Below are positions 16,881-24,862 of a stretch of 42,825 nucleotides of DNA, in pieces. The stretch's first letter is position 1. The number at the start of each line of letters is the position of its first letter. Both the position numbers and the translations under genes were made by a program. A model generated the notes under the pieces. The model worked only from the letters and a program-made list of their open reading frames with translations, was not told the origin of the DNA and searched no databases. The stretch spans positions 1 to 42,825 of the forward strand of contig UQUU01000013.1 in the NCBI GenBank assembly GCA_900544275.1, written 5' to 3'. The stretch is from an uncultured Succiniclasticum sp. (GTDB taxonomy: Bacteria > Bacillota > Negativicutes > Acidaminococcales > Acidaminococcaceae).

Positions 16881-17897
16881 TCAGGCAAATTTTAAAGAAG
16901 GATCCGCGTTCAGGTCCCAGGGCGCTATTTCTCCTGCCGTATACAGATAATAGCCCCGACAGGCGATCATCACGGCGTTATCCGTGCAGAGGATGGGCGT
17001 CGGGTGTACCAGTCGGGCTCCCACTTTTTCGGCGGCCACTGCCAGCTTTTCCTGCAAGGTTTTATTGGCGGAAACGCCGCCCGCCAACACAATATCTTTC
17101 ATCCCGGTCGCCTGAATCGCACCCACGCTTTTTTGGACCAGCACATCCGTAACCGCCGCCTGGAAAGACGCGGCTACGTCCGCTTTATCTACAGGACGCC
17201 CTGCCTGCGCTTCGTTGTGCAGGTAATTGATCACGGCAGATTTCATACCGCTGAAACTGAACTGAAAGGGATCGTCCAGCATTGCCCGGGGAAAATCGAT
17301 GGCCTGCGGGTCGCCGGCCCGAGCCAATTTTTCAATTTCCGGACCGCCCGGGTAAGGCAGGCCCATCACACGAGCGATCTTGTCAAAGGCTTCGCCGGCC
17401 GCATCGTCCCGGGTCTGACCCAACAGTTCAAAATGATTGTAGCCGGTGATCTTCAGCAGCGCCGTATGTCCCCCTGAAACCACCAGCGCCAAAAAAGGCG
17501 GTTCCAGCGTTTGGTCGTTCAGAAAATTGGCAAACACATGCCCTTCCAGATGATTTACGCCTAACAGGGGTTTCCCCGTCGCCCAGGCTAAAGATTTTGC
17601 CGCAGAAAGTCCTACCAGCAAAGCGCCGGCCAGCCCGGGGCCATACGTCACGGCAATGCCGTCGATATCGGCCAGGGCTACATTGGCTTCCGCCAGCGCT
17701 GTATCAATTACCGGCAGGATATGCTCAATATGCTTACGGGAAGCGATTTCCGGCACCACCCCGCCGTATTTTCGATGGATCGCGATTTGGGAAGAGATGA
17801 TGTTACTCAATACTTCCCGGCCGTTTTTTACCACAGCCGCAGCGGTTTCATCACAGCTGCTCTCAATTCCCAAAATATAAATGTCTTTATTCTCCAT
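16881..17897 (-). CDS. tsaD: tRNA N6-adenosine threonylcarbamoyltransferase
   Basis: This 338-residue ASKHA-fold enzyme transfers the threonylcarbamoyl group to A37 of ANN-decoding tRNAs, working with TsaB and TsaE. It starts ILGIESSCDETAAAVV and has the metal ligands H116 and H120 in NHLEGHVFANF, the FLALVVSGGHTALL segment, GGPEIEKLA and VLAGGVSANKTL. The ATG at 17897 is chosen by homology; the frame stays open to 18062 without family similarity. It is the last gene of the tsaE-tsaB-rimI-tsaD run, 67 bases after rimI. Confidence 0.96.
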   Translation of the reverse strand: MENKDIYILGIESSCDETAAAVVKNGREVLSNIISSQIAIHRKYGGVVPEIASRKHIEHILPVIDTALAEANVALADIDGIAVTYGPGLAGALLVGLSAAKSLAWATGKPLLGVNHLEGHVFANFLNDQTLEPPFLALVVSGGHTALLKITGYNHFELLGQTRDDAAGEAFDKIARVMGLPYPGGPEIEKLARAGDPQAIDFPRAMLDDPFQFSFSGMKSAVINYLHNEAQAGRPVDKADVAASFQAAVTDVLVQKSVGAIQATGMKDIVLAGGVSANKTLQEKLAVAAEKVGARLVHPTPILCTDNAVMIACRGYYLYTAGEIAPWDLNADPSLKFA

Positions 17898-17964
17898 AGC
17901 TCTGCTTCTTTCTTTATTGCGCTGATAGATGTTCCGGGTCACTATCCGGACCGTGTACGCCCGA

Positions 17965-18543
17965 TCAAGATTCTTTTTCTCCGTCTTCCGGCAGATCTGC
18001 CGCACCGGTCTGTTGTTCCCGGTGCAGCCACATAATGACCGCACCCTCGTGGTTATCTTCATAGTAATGCGGACGGATCCCCGCCGATGTAAAACCGCAT
18101 TTTTCGTAGACTGCCCGGGCCGCCTGATTGCTTTCCCGCACTTCTAACGTGATTGCTTCGGCGCCCAATTCCCAGGCTTTTATCAGAAGCGCCCGGGTCA
18201 GGCGCAGCCCCAGTCCGCGTCCGCGTAAATTTTTCCGTACCGCCACACGCATGACCTGCGCTTCGCCGGCTACCAGCCAGACCCCCGCATAGCCGATGAT
18301 CTGCGGCGTCGTGCCGTCTGCGGTTTCCGCCACCAACCAGGTGGCCAGGGCGTTTTGCCGTTCTCTCTGCCAGGTAGCCATACTCCAGGGATCGGGAAAA
18401 GCTTCCTGCTCCAACGCCAGCAGGACAGGAAGGTCTCTTTCTTCCAGCAAACGTACGGCCAGGACCGCAGGATTTTCTGTCTGCCTCACAGTGTTTTTTT
18501 CCGTTACTTCCGCCGGCGTATCCGCAGCGTTCTTTTGGTTCAT
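17965..18543 (-). CDS. rimI: Ribosomal-protein-alanine N-acetyltransferase
   Basis: This 192-residue GNAT-fold protein resembles RimI, which acetylates the N-terminus of ribosomal protein S18. The acetyl-CoA loop reads VMRVAVRKNLRGRGLGLRL, and the C-terminal part LEVRESNQAARAVYEKCGF is typical. The start at 18543 forms an ATGA overlap with the tsaB stop. About 30 residues precede the usual RimI start and about 15 polar residues follow the domain, so the protein is longer than E. coli RimI. Its place between tsaB and tsaD is the classic Firmicutes arrangement. Confidence 0.9.
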   Translation of the reverse strand: MNQKNAADTPAEVTEKNTVRQTENPAVLAVRLLEERDLPVLLALEQEAFPDPWSMATWQRERQNALATWLVAETADGTTPQIIGYAGVWLVAGEAQVMRVAVRKNLRGRGLGLRLTRALLIKAWELGAEAITLEVRESNQAARAVYEKCGFTSAGIRPHYYEDNHEGAVIMWLHREQQTGAADLPEDGEKES

Positions 18544-19244
18544 CGCCCTGCTCCGGTTTGCGGATGACGTTGTTCCCATAACTCTTCCGCCTCTGATTTG
18601 CGGACATAATAGGGCCGCAGAGTAAACACAGCTTCCCCCTGCACAGACTTTTCCTTCTCACCGGCCAGCGCTACGGAAGACGCCTTGGGCAGGCGCACCT
18701 GTTCCGGAGCCGGCGAGATGCCTTCCGGCAACGTTTTTTTCGCCAACTTTTCCGCTTCGCCTAATAACAGCACCGGCATACCGAACTGTTCCGCCTGGGA
18801 AAACAAAGCCTCGGGATCTACCATCTCAATGGAATGCAATTCTTGCAGCTGCCCCTGTTCCCAGGTGTAAAAAGCCGTATAATAGTTGCCTTTCTGAGCG
18901 TCCAGGACCGGCGCCAGCAACACTTTCTCCACGGGCAGATTATACGCCAGCGCGGTCAGCGTGTTCACCCCGCAGATGTCACACTGCCAGGCATAAGCCA
19001 TCGCTTCCGCCGCGGCCAAACCGATCCGCAGTCCCGTAAAAGAACCGGGACCGATACTGACCGCGATCCGGTCGATCTGTTCTTTTTTAAACCCGGTACG
19101 GGAAAAAAGCTGATCCACTTGTGGGATCAGCCCTTCGGAGTGGGTCAGACCCACACTGATATCATATTCTGCCACTACCCGACCATCTTTCACCAGACCC
19201 ACGGCGCACACTTTAGTGGCTGTGTCCAATGCCAGAGTCAACAT
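18540..19244 (-). CDS. tsaB: tRNA threonylcarbamoyladenosine biosynthesis protein TsaB
   Basis: The 234-residue protein is the TsaD paralogue that acts as scaffold of the t6A complex. It starts MLTLALDTATKVCAVGLV and shows IDRIAVSIGPGSFTGLRIGLAAAEAMAY, the family signature. It lacks the metal-binding histidines of TsaD, as expected. The start at 19244 lies 32 bases inside the end of tsaE; a longer in-frame extension to 19385 lies wholly within tsaE and is dismissed. It overlaps rimI by four bases. Confidence 0.94.
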   Translation of the reverse strand: MLTLALDTATKVCAVGLVKDGRVVAEYDISVGLTHSEGLIPQVDQLFSRTGFKKEQIDRIAVSIGPGSFTGLRIGLAAAEAMAYAWQCDICGVNTLTALAYNLPVEKVLLAPVLDAQKGNYYTAFYTWEQGQLQELHSIEMVDPEALFSQAEQFGMPVLLLGEAEKLAKKTLPEGISPAPEQVRLPKASSVALAGEKEKSVQGEAVFTLRPYYVRKSEAEELWEQRHPQTGAGR

Positions 19245-19824
19245 ATCGCAACACTTCCTCACACAATGCTTCGTACCGGGGGCCCACAGGGAATAATTCC
19301 ACCTGTCTCCCTTCCGGGGCAATTTCCAGCGTGATCTGCAGATATTCCGGAGGTAACTCCGAGGTGAACAGATCCGCCCACTCAATAAGCGTCACGCCTT
19401 CGCCGCCTGCATACTCGTAGAAACCGATATCCGCCAGTTCTTCCGGCGAATTTAACCGATATAAATCAAAATGACGTATTTCCAAAGATTTTCCGTTATA
19501 TACATTCATCAGGGAAAAAGTAGGACTCGTCACATCTTCTTTCCGGGCGCCCAGGGCCACCGCCACACCTTTGCTCAACAAAGTTTTGCCCGTGCCAAGA
19601 TCACCGCTCAGACAAAATACATCCCCGTCCTGTGCCAAACCGCCCAGTAAGTGTCCCAGCGCCTCCGTGGCGGCAGGGTCTGCCAGGCAAAGCTGTATGG
19701 CTTTGCGGAATGTACCTGTCAGAAACGTAATACCGGTCAGATCCGGCTGCCTGTCGGGAAGAGGTCCGGCGCCATCGGGAACGGCTTCTTTTTCCTGGGT
19801 TTTCCTGCACGAGTGAACGTCCAT
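19213..19824 (-). CDS. tsaE: tRNA threonylcarbamoyladenosine biosynthesis ATPase TsaE
   Basis: This P-loop ATPase drives turnover of the t6A complex. The Walker A motif GDLGTGKT is at residues 74-81, followed by TSPTFSLMNVYNG, HFDLYRL and LIEWAD (Walker B region). It is 203 residues long; TsaE is usually near 150, and the excess is an N-terminal stretch of about 45 residues of low conservation. The start at 19824 is kept because AAGGAGAAAG lies at good distance, though a start nearer the core domain is possible. It follows the GerMN gene by 19 bases. Confidence 0.93.
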   Translation of the reverse strand: MDVHSCRKTQEKEAVPDGAGPLPDRQPDLTGITFLTGTFRKAIQLCLADPAATEALGHLLGGLAQDGDVFCLSGDLGTGKTLLSKGVAVALGARKEDVTSPTFSLMNVYNGKSLEIRHFDLYRLNSPEELADIGFYEYAGGEGVTLIEWADLFTSELPPEYLQITLEIAPEGRQVELFPVGPRYEALCEEVLRYVDSGIGHSH

Positions 19825-19843
19825 AAAATATCTTTCTCCTTCG

Positions 19844-20422
19844 TTATTTCTTTTTTAATACATCCGGATTCCGCGTCAACGGTTCCGTAAGATCCATATG
19901 GCCGCTGATGGTATCGATGTCCTTACCGTCTACCAGAAACTTTACTTTCTTGATTTCCGGTATCTCCGTCAAGGTACAGACCACTGCATTGACCATCATA
20001 TATTCGCCATAAGAACCCTGCCCTTTTGCCGCAAAGGCCTGATTAAAATCCACCCGGGCCGTGTCGCCCTTTACTGTTACGCTGCGGATTTTCGTGCCGG
20101 ACGGAAACAGGTTTGTCAGTGTCTTAGCCACCGGGTCGGTATTGACCAGCGCATCCAAAGCTGCTTCGGCCGGTGTTTTTTTGCCCATGGCATATTTCAC
20201 TTTTTCCGGCACCAGGTTCATCTCCCCGTTTTTGGGGACACGGTATACCACAATTTCCACCCGCTTCAATTCAGGGTTATTCGTGTCGGTGATCACAGGC
20301 GAACTTTTCCCTGTCACATCCGTCACATCGCCGGTCTTGCCGGTGATTTTTTCTGTTGGACTGCACCCTGCCATCACTACAAACAGGATCAGCAGCAACA
20401 ATGTACATAATTTCTTCATCAT
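19844..20422 (-). CDS. GerMN-domain lipoprotein
   Basis: The 192-residue protein has a lipoprotein signal (MMKKLCTLLLLILFVVMAGC, cysteine at about residue 20) and a single GerMN domain: VEIVVYRVPKNGEMNLVPEKV, then PAEAALDALVN, FPSGTKIRSVTVKGDTARVDFN and FLVDGKDID. GerMN domains occur in the spore protein GerM and in envelope lipoproteins of non-sporing Firmicutes. Directly following an N-acetylmuramoyl-L-alanine amidase gene, it probably acts at the cell wall. The ATG at 20422 is chosen because GGGAGG lies seven bases upstream; two nearer ATGs overlap the ribosome site. Confidence 0.85.
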   Translation of the reverse strand: MMKKLCTLLLLILFVVMAGCSPTEKITGKTGDVTDVTGKSSPVITDTNNPELKRVEIVVYRVPKNGEMNLVPEKVKYAMGKKTPAEAALDALVNTDPVAKTLTNLFPSGTKIRSVTVKGDTARVDFNQAFAAKGQGSYGEYMMVNAVVCTLTEIPEIKKVKFLVDGKDIDTISGHMDLTEPLTRNPDVLKKK

Positions 20423-20439
20423 TGTCATGCCTCCCATCC

Positions 20440-21534
20440 TTATCCGGCAAAATACGCAATCAGTCCGTCACTGATCGCTTTCGCGACAGCTTTTTGAAAA
20501 TCCGGTGAAGCAATCAAGTCTTCTTCTCTCGGGTTGCTTAAAAAACCGACCTCACATAAAATCGCCGGCACATACGAGCGTTTCAGTACATAAAAATTAG
20601 CCTGGCGCGTACCGAAATCGTCCAGCTTAGAAGCCTCTATCAGGCGGCATTGTACCTTGGATGCCAGACGGTAATCGTTCCCCGTCTTAGGAAAGTAATA
20701 GGTTGCCACCCCACCCACGCTACGATTGTTGCTTGCATTGTGATGAATGCTGACAAAGACATCCGCCCGGGTACGGGTACTCACATCGACGCGGGCCTGC
20801 AGTTCATCCTTACCGGAAGCATACGGTCCGTACACATCTTTATCGGAGGTACGGGTCAGGGTGACCTGAGCTCCTGCCGCAACCAGATTTGCCTGCACAT
20901 ATTTGGCGATGAGAAACGCCGAGTCTTTTTCTTTATGTCCTTTCAGCCCGATCGCACCGGGGTCTGTGCCGCCATGGCCGGGATCGATGGTGATCCGCTT
21001 CCCTGCGATCCCCCCCCCGGTTCGGAAATTGATCCGGGGGCCTATCGGTGGAACGCCAACGCCGGAAGGCTTAACCTGAGGACGGCGCACCGAAGTAGCG
21101 CCATATTTCAGGGAAGGATTCTCCGTCTTGTTCGTGACCAGATCCACTACAATACGCGGCGGTCTGCCCGTAGCATTGTCTTTTCGCAAGATAAAGCTTT
21201 TAGCGTCCGCCCTTTGAATCGTTCTGGTCACAGGCACACGGATCACTACAGCATCCTTCGCCCGCTCTACATACATAACTTTCGCCAGGTCGCTTTTGAT
21301 CGTGCTCTTGCGAAACACCTGATTACCCAAACCGCCATAGATTTTGATCTGCAGTTCTTTCGGCTGCACGTTCACATTATAGCGGGCGGATTCCGTCAGA
21401 TCCACCACAAAACGCAGCACATTATATTGATCTACGCCCCAGTTCACATCGGTAACGGTGGCCGCTGCTGAAGCAGTACAGGCCGTTAACATGCACATCA
21501 ACGTAACCAGGAACAAGATAATCTTTCGGCGCAA
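20440..21534 (-). CDS. AMIN-domain N-acetylmuramoyl-L-alanine amidase
   Basis: The 364-residue exported enzyme cleaves the bond between MurNAc and the stem peptide of peptidoglycan. It has a signal peptide (KIILFLVTLMCMLTACTASA), an AMIN domain (residues about 30-120) that binds wall or envelope, a linker rich in P and G, and an Amidase_3 catalytic domain. Zinc-binding residues are visible in ITIDPGHGGTDPGAIG, the Glu of KEKDSAF, and SIHHNAS; the catalytic Glu lies in ILCEVGFLSNP. A TTG start at 21534 is proposed, preceded by GAGGAGGG; an ATG further upstream would put a charged tail before the signal peptide. AMIN-amidases are typical of diderm bacteria. It is the first gene of the run leading to tsaD. 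Confidence 0.9.
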   Translation of the reverse strand: MRRKIILFLVTLMCMLTACTASAAATVTDVNWGVDQYNVLRFVVDLTESARYNVNVQPKELQIKIYGGLGNQVFRKSTIKSDLAKVMYVERAKDAVVIRVPVTRTIQRADAKSFILRKDNATGRPPRIVVDLVTNKTENPSLKYGATSVRRPQVKPSGVGVPPIGPRINFRTGGGIAGKRITIDPGHGGTDPGAIGLKGHKEKDSAFLIAKYVQANLVAAGAQVTLTRTSDKDVYGPYASGKDELQARVDVSTRTRADVFVSIHHNASNNRSVGGVATYYFPKTGNDYRLASKVQCRLIEASKLDDFGTRQANFYVLKRSYVPAILCEVGFLSNPREEDLIASPDFQKAVAKAISDGLIAYFAG

Positions 21535-21702
21535 GCTGCTTCCCTCCTCACATTCTCTCTGAACCCCCACGGGCTTCCTGAAACATTTCATTTATTGATA
21601 ATAATTTATTTTATCATGCCCGGACAGGGAATGTAAACCTTATGCAGCCCGTTTATCTTAATTTCATATGAAATTCACAAACCGCACAACAGCTATGTTT
21701 TC

Positions 21703-23283
21703 TCATAAAAATTCAGATATGACGCGGTTTCTTGCTTCCGGAAGCGCCTCAACCAGCTCGGAGGCCGTCATGCCGATCCCGTTTCGCGCCGCGATCTCTC
21801 CGGCCAGGCCATGCAGATAGACGCCTGCCAGGGCCGCTTCTCTGACAGAAGTGCCTTGCGCGATCAGCGCCGCGATCAGACCGGTAAGCACATCGCCGCA
21901 GCCGGCGGTGGCCATCGCCGGGGTTCCGGTCGGATTCAGATAGACGCTTCCGTCCGGCAGGGCAATCACCGTAGGAACGCCTTTTAAGACGACCACAGCC
22001 TGCCATTTTTCCGCATAGACCCGGGCGATCTCCAGGCGGTCCCGATCCGTTTCCTCTACCGTGAGCCCCGTAATGCGGGCCATTTCTCCCGGATGCGGCG
22101 TCAACACTTTCTCCGCCGCCATATGAGGCAATATTTCCGTATGATCCTCCAACGCCCGCAACGCGTCGGCATCAATGACACAGGGAAGCTCGGCGCTGCC
22201 AAGCAGTCTACGCACCACCGCGCCGGTAGCTTCAGAAACGCCTAGCCCCGGTCCCAGCGCCAGCACAGCCGCCTGGTGAACAGCCTCCAGCATTTCTTCT
22301 TCAGCCTCGGAAGCCAGGTGTCCCGCGGCATCTACGGCAAGGCCTTTCACCATAACTTCTGTCAATTTTATCGCCAGCGCTTCCCGGGAAGGCTCCGGCG
22401 TATACAGTGTGACCAGACCGGCGCCGCCCTTGATTGCCGCAAAACTGCTTAAGGCCGCGGCCCCTAAATAGCCGTACGATCCGGCCAGTATAAAAGCTCT
22501 GCCCGCCATACCTTTATGGGCATTTTTCGGGCGCGTCGGTAGCATGGCTTTTACCATTTCCCCCGTCAGCAGAAAGCGGTCGCTGCCGGCGCTTTCCAGT
22601 AAAGTGGCCGGCATACCGATATCCGCTACCGTGACTTTGCCCGCCTGTCGTACCCCCGGATACAAATACAGTCCCGGTTTCGGCAAAGCCATGGTCACAG
22701 TCTCGTCAGCCGCTACAGCCGAAGCGGAAGCGCTTCCGTCATCTGCATTTACACCGGTAGGAATATCTACGGACAGCACCCTGCAGCGTCCCTCCGACCG
22801 GGCTTTCAGCTCATTGATACAGTCGCACAAACGGCGCAGTGTCGGCTGCAGGTTTCCGGCAAAGCCGGTTCCCAGTAAAGCGTCAATAAAAAGATCCGCT
22901 CGGGAAGCCCTTACTTTTAGCTGCTCCCAGAAACTTTCTTCTTCATCGCCTTGGATGGTGAGAACTTCGCCGCCGCAGGCAAAGAAATATTGCAGTTGAT
23001 CTGCCGCGCTGCCGCTCAACTCCTCCATCGTCGCTGCAAGGATCAGACTGACCCGGGCGCCCCGGTTCAGCAGCCAGCGCCCCGCACCGCTGCCGTCGCC
23101 GCCGTTATTGCCTTTCCCGGCAAAAATAACAATAGTTTTACCCCTGCAGGAGCCCAGCATTTGTTCTGCCGCGTCAGCTACCGCGCGCCCGGCATTTTCC
23201 ATCAGCACAATACCGGGGATACCGATTTCTTCTTCCGCCGCTCTGTCCAGCGCCCGCATCTCTTTTGCCAATAATACGCGCAT
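21703..23283 (-). CDS. nnr: Bifunctional NAD(P)H-hydrate epimerase and dehydratase
   Basis: The 526-residue protein repairs hydrated NAD(P)H. The N-terminal epimerase domain (about 1-215) has IVIFAGKGNNGGDGSGAGRWL and LFIDALLGTGF. The C-terminal ADP-dependent dehydratase domain (about 235-515) has NAHKGMAGRAFILAGSYGYLGA, KVLTPHPGEMARITG and GTPAMATAGCGDVLTGLIAAL with the catalytic Asp. Length is normal for the fused enzyme. GGAGGGAG precedes the ATG. It follows acpS by 144 bases, an arrangement also common in other Firmicutes. Confidence 0.95.
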   Translation of the reverse strand: MRVLLAKEMRALDRAAEEEIGIPGIVLMENAGRAVADAAEQMLGSCRGKTIVIFAGKGNNGGDGSGAGRWLLNRGARVSLILAATMEELSGSAADQLQYFFACGGEVLTIQGDEEESFWEQLKVRASRADLFIDALLGTGFAGNLQPTLRRLCDCINELKARSEGRCRVLSVDIPTGVNADDGSASASAVAADETVTMALPKPGLYLYPGVRQAGKVTVADIGMPATLLESAGSDRFLLTGEMVKAMLPTRPKNAHKGMAGRAFILAGSYGYLGAAALSSFAAIKGGAGLVTLYTPEPSREALAIKLTEVMVKGLAVDAAGHLASEAEEEMLEAVHQAAVLALGPGLGVSEATGAVVRRLLGSAELPCVIDADALRALEDHTEILPHMAAEKVLTPHPGEMARITGLTVEETDRDRLEIARVYAEKWQAVVVLKGVPTVIALPDGSVYLNPTGTPAMATAGCGDVLTGLIAALIAQGTSVREAALAGVYLHGLAGEIAARNGIGMTASELVEALPEARNRVISEFL

Positions 23284-23427
23284 TGCTCTCCCTCCTGCTT
23301 TTTAGCATCCTGTTTCTTGCTGTCCTGCTTTTTATGGCCCCACTTCTTGCTGTTTGGCTATTTACTATTCTACTATTCTACTTTTATTGCTCTGCTTTTT
23401 ATTTTTTGTTTTCTTCTGCTCCGCTTC

Positions 23428-23802
23428 TTACTGTGTTTCCAGCAGCACCACAGCCATGGCCGTAGTTTTTATGTGGCTCAGGGAAACCTGAATCGCCGTC
23501 ACGCCTTTTTCCGCCGCCAGCTCGGCAAAATAGCCGGTCAGTTTGATCTGTGGTTTGCCCAGTGCATCATTCGTCACCGTAATCTCTGTGAGTCTGCCGC
23601 CGCGGAGCCCTGTCCCCAGGGCTTTCAGGAAAGCTTCTTTCGCCGCAAACCGGGCCGCATAGCTTTCGTTTTTATCCCCGTGCGTCCCCGTACAATACGC
23701 AATTTCTTCCGCAGTAAAAACACGTTCTTTAAAGCCCTTTTGCTTCAACGCTTTTTTGATGCGTTCCACATCGGTAAGATCGCAACCTAACCCCAGTACC
23801 AT
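23428..23802 (-). CDS. acpS: Holo-[acyl-carrier-protein] synthase
   Basis: The 124-residue enzyme moves 4'-phosphopantetheine from CoA to a serine of acyl carrier protein, activating fatty acid synthesis. The magnesium ligands D8 (GLGCDLTDVERI) and E56 (ARFAAKEAFLKALGTGL) are present, as is LSHIKTTAMAVVLL at the C-terminus. The ATG at 23802 is preceded by a G-rich ribosome site; a TTG five codons earlier is less likely. It precedes nnr on the same strand. Confidence 0.95.
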   Translation of the reverse strand: MVLGLGCDLTDVERIKKALKQKGFKERVFTAEEIAYCTGTHGDKNESYAARFAAKEAFLKALGTGLRGGRLTEITVTNDALGKPQIKLTGYFAELAAEKGVTAIQVSLSHIKTTAMAVVLLETQ

Positions 23803-23921
23803 ATATCCCCCACCCAAAATAAGAAAGGCGCCGGATGGGCTCTGCTGACGGTTTCATTTTCCCGCCGAAAGCAGCAATCCCTTCCGGGATCGAGTCATTC
23901 CGACACCTTGTTTTATCAGGC

Positions 23922-24557
23922 TCAGCCCTGTTCCGCTGCAGTCGCCTGTTCTTCTGCAATTTTAGCAGCCTCTGCCATTTCTTCCGCAATTTTAGCGGCA
24001 GCGGCCTGTTCTTCCGCGATCTTTGCTGCGGCTGCCTGCGCCGCCAGTCCCTTTATGTCCAGTTTTTCATCGGAACCATACCGATACACCGCTGCTTCTG
24101 CCGGATCATATTGCGCGCCTAACTTTGCCGCAATCGTTTCCGCCTCTGCCGCTTCTTTTACATACACATTCATAAAGAAAGGCGCATCGCGAAGCACATA
24201 ATCCGCCTGATCGCTGTACACATACAGCTTGTCCCCTTCTTCGCTGTAGCTTTTTACCTTTTTTTCAATGGGATAGTTCTTTTTATTATCATACAGACCG
24301 GTCACTCCCTCGGAAAGATGTACCAGGGCAATGCGTTTTTCTGTGCCAAAGGTGTAAATCTTACGGCCTGTCGTGTATTCTTCTCCGGTGTCGGGTACAA
24401 TGCCTACGGCCTGTTTGACAAATTCCTCCGCCTTCGCCTTGACCCGATCCGCCACATCGCCCACTGTCAGATTATTTTCCCGCAGGTATTTTTTCCCCAG
24501 TTTATACGCTACATAGCAGACAGCGCCTGCAACCATAATTTTTTTCATCTTACCCAT
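23922..24557 (-). CDS. Membrane-anchored protein of unknown function with Ala/Glu repeats
   Basis: This 211-residue protein is not recognised. It has a short hydrophobic N-terminus (KIMVAGAVCYVAYKLG), possibly a membrane anchor or uncleaved signal, then a lysine-rich helical stretch, a central region of mixed strand (EYTTGRKIYTFGTEKRIALVHL, then VTGLYDN), and a C-terminal tail of about 40 residues made of ten-residue repeats of AAAAKIAEEQ type. The tail should form an amphipathic helix or coiled coil. AAAGGAGGT lies seven bases before the first ATG. It stands alone between clpB and acpS and ends 119 bases before acpS. Confidence 0.7.
   Translation of the reverse strand: MGKMKKIMVAGAVCYVAYKLGKKYLRENNLTVGDVADRVKAKAEEFVKQAVGIVPDTGEEYTTGRKIYTFGTEKRIALVHLSEGVTGLYDNKKNYPIEKKVKSYSEEGDKLYVYSDQADYVLRDAPFFMNVYVKEAAEAETIAAKLGAQYDPAEAAVYRYGSDEKLDIKGLAAQAAAAKIAEEQAAAAKIAEEMAEAAKIAEEQATAAEQG
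23925..24044 (-). repeat. 30-base tandem repeats coding for an Ala/Glu helix
   Basis: Three full and one partial copy of a unit of about 30 bases encode AAAAKIAEEQ, AAAAKIAEEM, AEAAKIAEEQ and ATAAEQG at the C-terminus of the unknown anchored protein. Copies are similar but not identical at DNA level, so copy number may vary between strains. Confidence 0.75.
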
Positions 24558-24862
24558 GGTCTGACCTCCTTTGTGCCGATACGCGCAATGCCTCGTATAT
24601 CGCGTTGCTTTTTATGTATGGCAAGACAAAATATGTTAAAGGTATATATTTTATTGTAACATAAATATCCCTATAGATAAACAGCGAATCCGGCAGACCC
24701 GCAGTAAATCGAAAACGCAATGCACAAAAAATTGACAACCCGGTATGCAACAAACCAAAGTCTAATCTTTCACAAGCAAAAAACGCAATGCGCAACAAAC
24801 AGAAAAAACGGCGTTTCTTCAATCCGCAATAGGATTCAGAAACGCCGTAGAAAAGCCTCGCT
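24558..24862. other. Spacer between clpB and the 211-residue protein gene
   Basis: Besides the clpB terminator hairpin at 24808-24848 I see no gene. An open frame on the minus strand (24550-24822) starts inside the terminator and is dismissed. AT-rich sequence around 24610-24680 may hold the promoter of the downstream 211-residue protein. Confidence 0.5.
24803..24850 (-). terminator. Terminator of clpB
   Basis: ACGGCGTTTCT (24808-24818) and AGAAACGCCGT (24838-24848) form a perfect 11-base-pair stem followed on the minus strand by a run of six T, 15 bases after the clpB stop. Confidence 0.92.

Noticed and set aside
23265..23465. Hydrophobic 66-codon plus-strand frame resembling a small membrane protein
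   Set aside because: Its hydrophobicity comes from a pyrimidine-rich spacer and it overlaps the ends of nnr and acpS on the other strand.
24550..24822. 90-codon minus-strand frame between clpB and the 211-residue protein
   Set aside because: It begins inside the clpB terminator and has no ribosome site.
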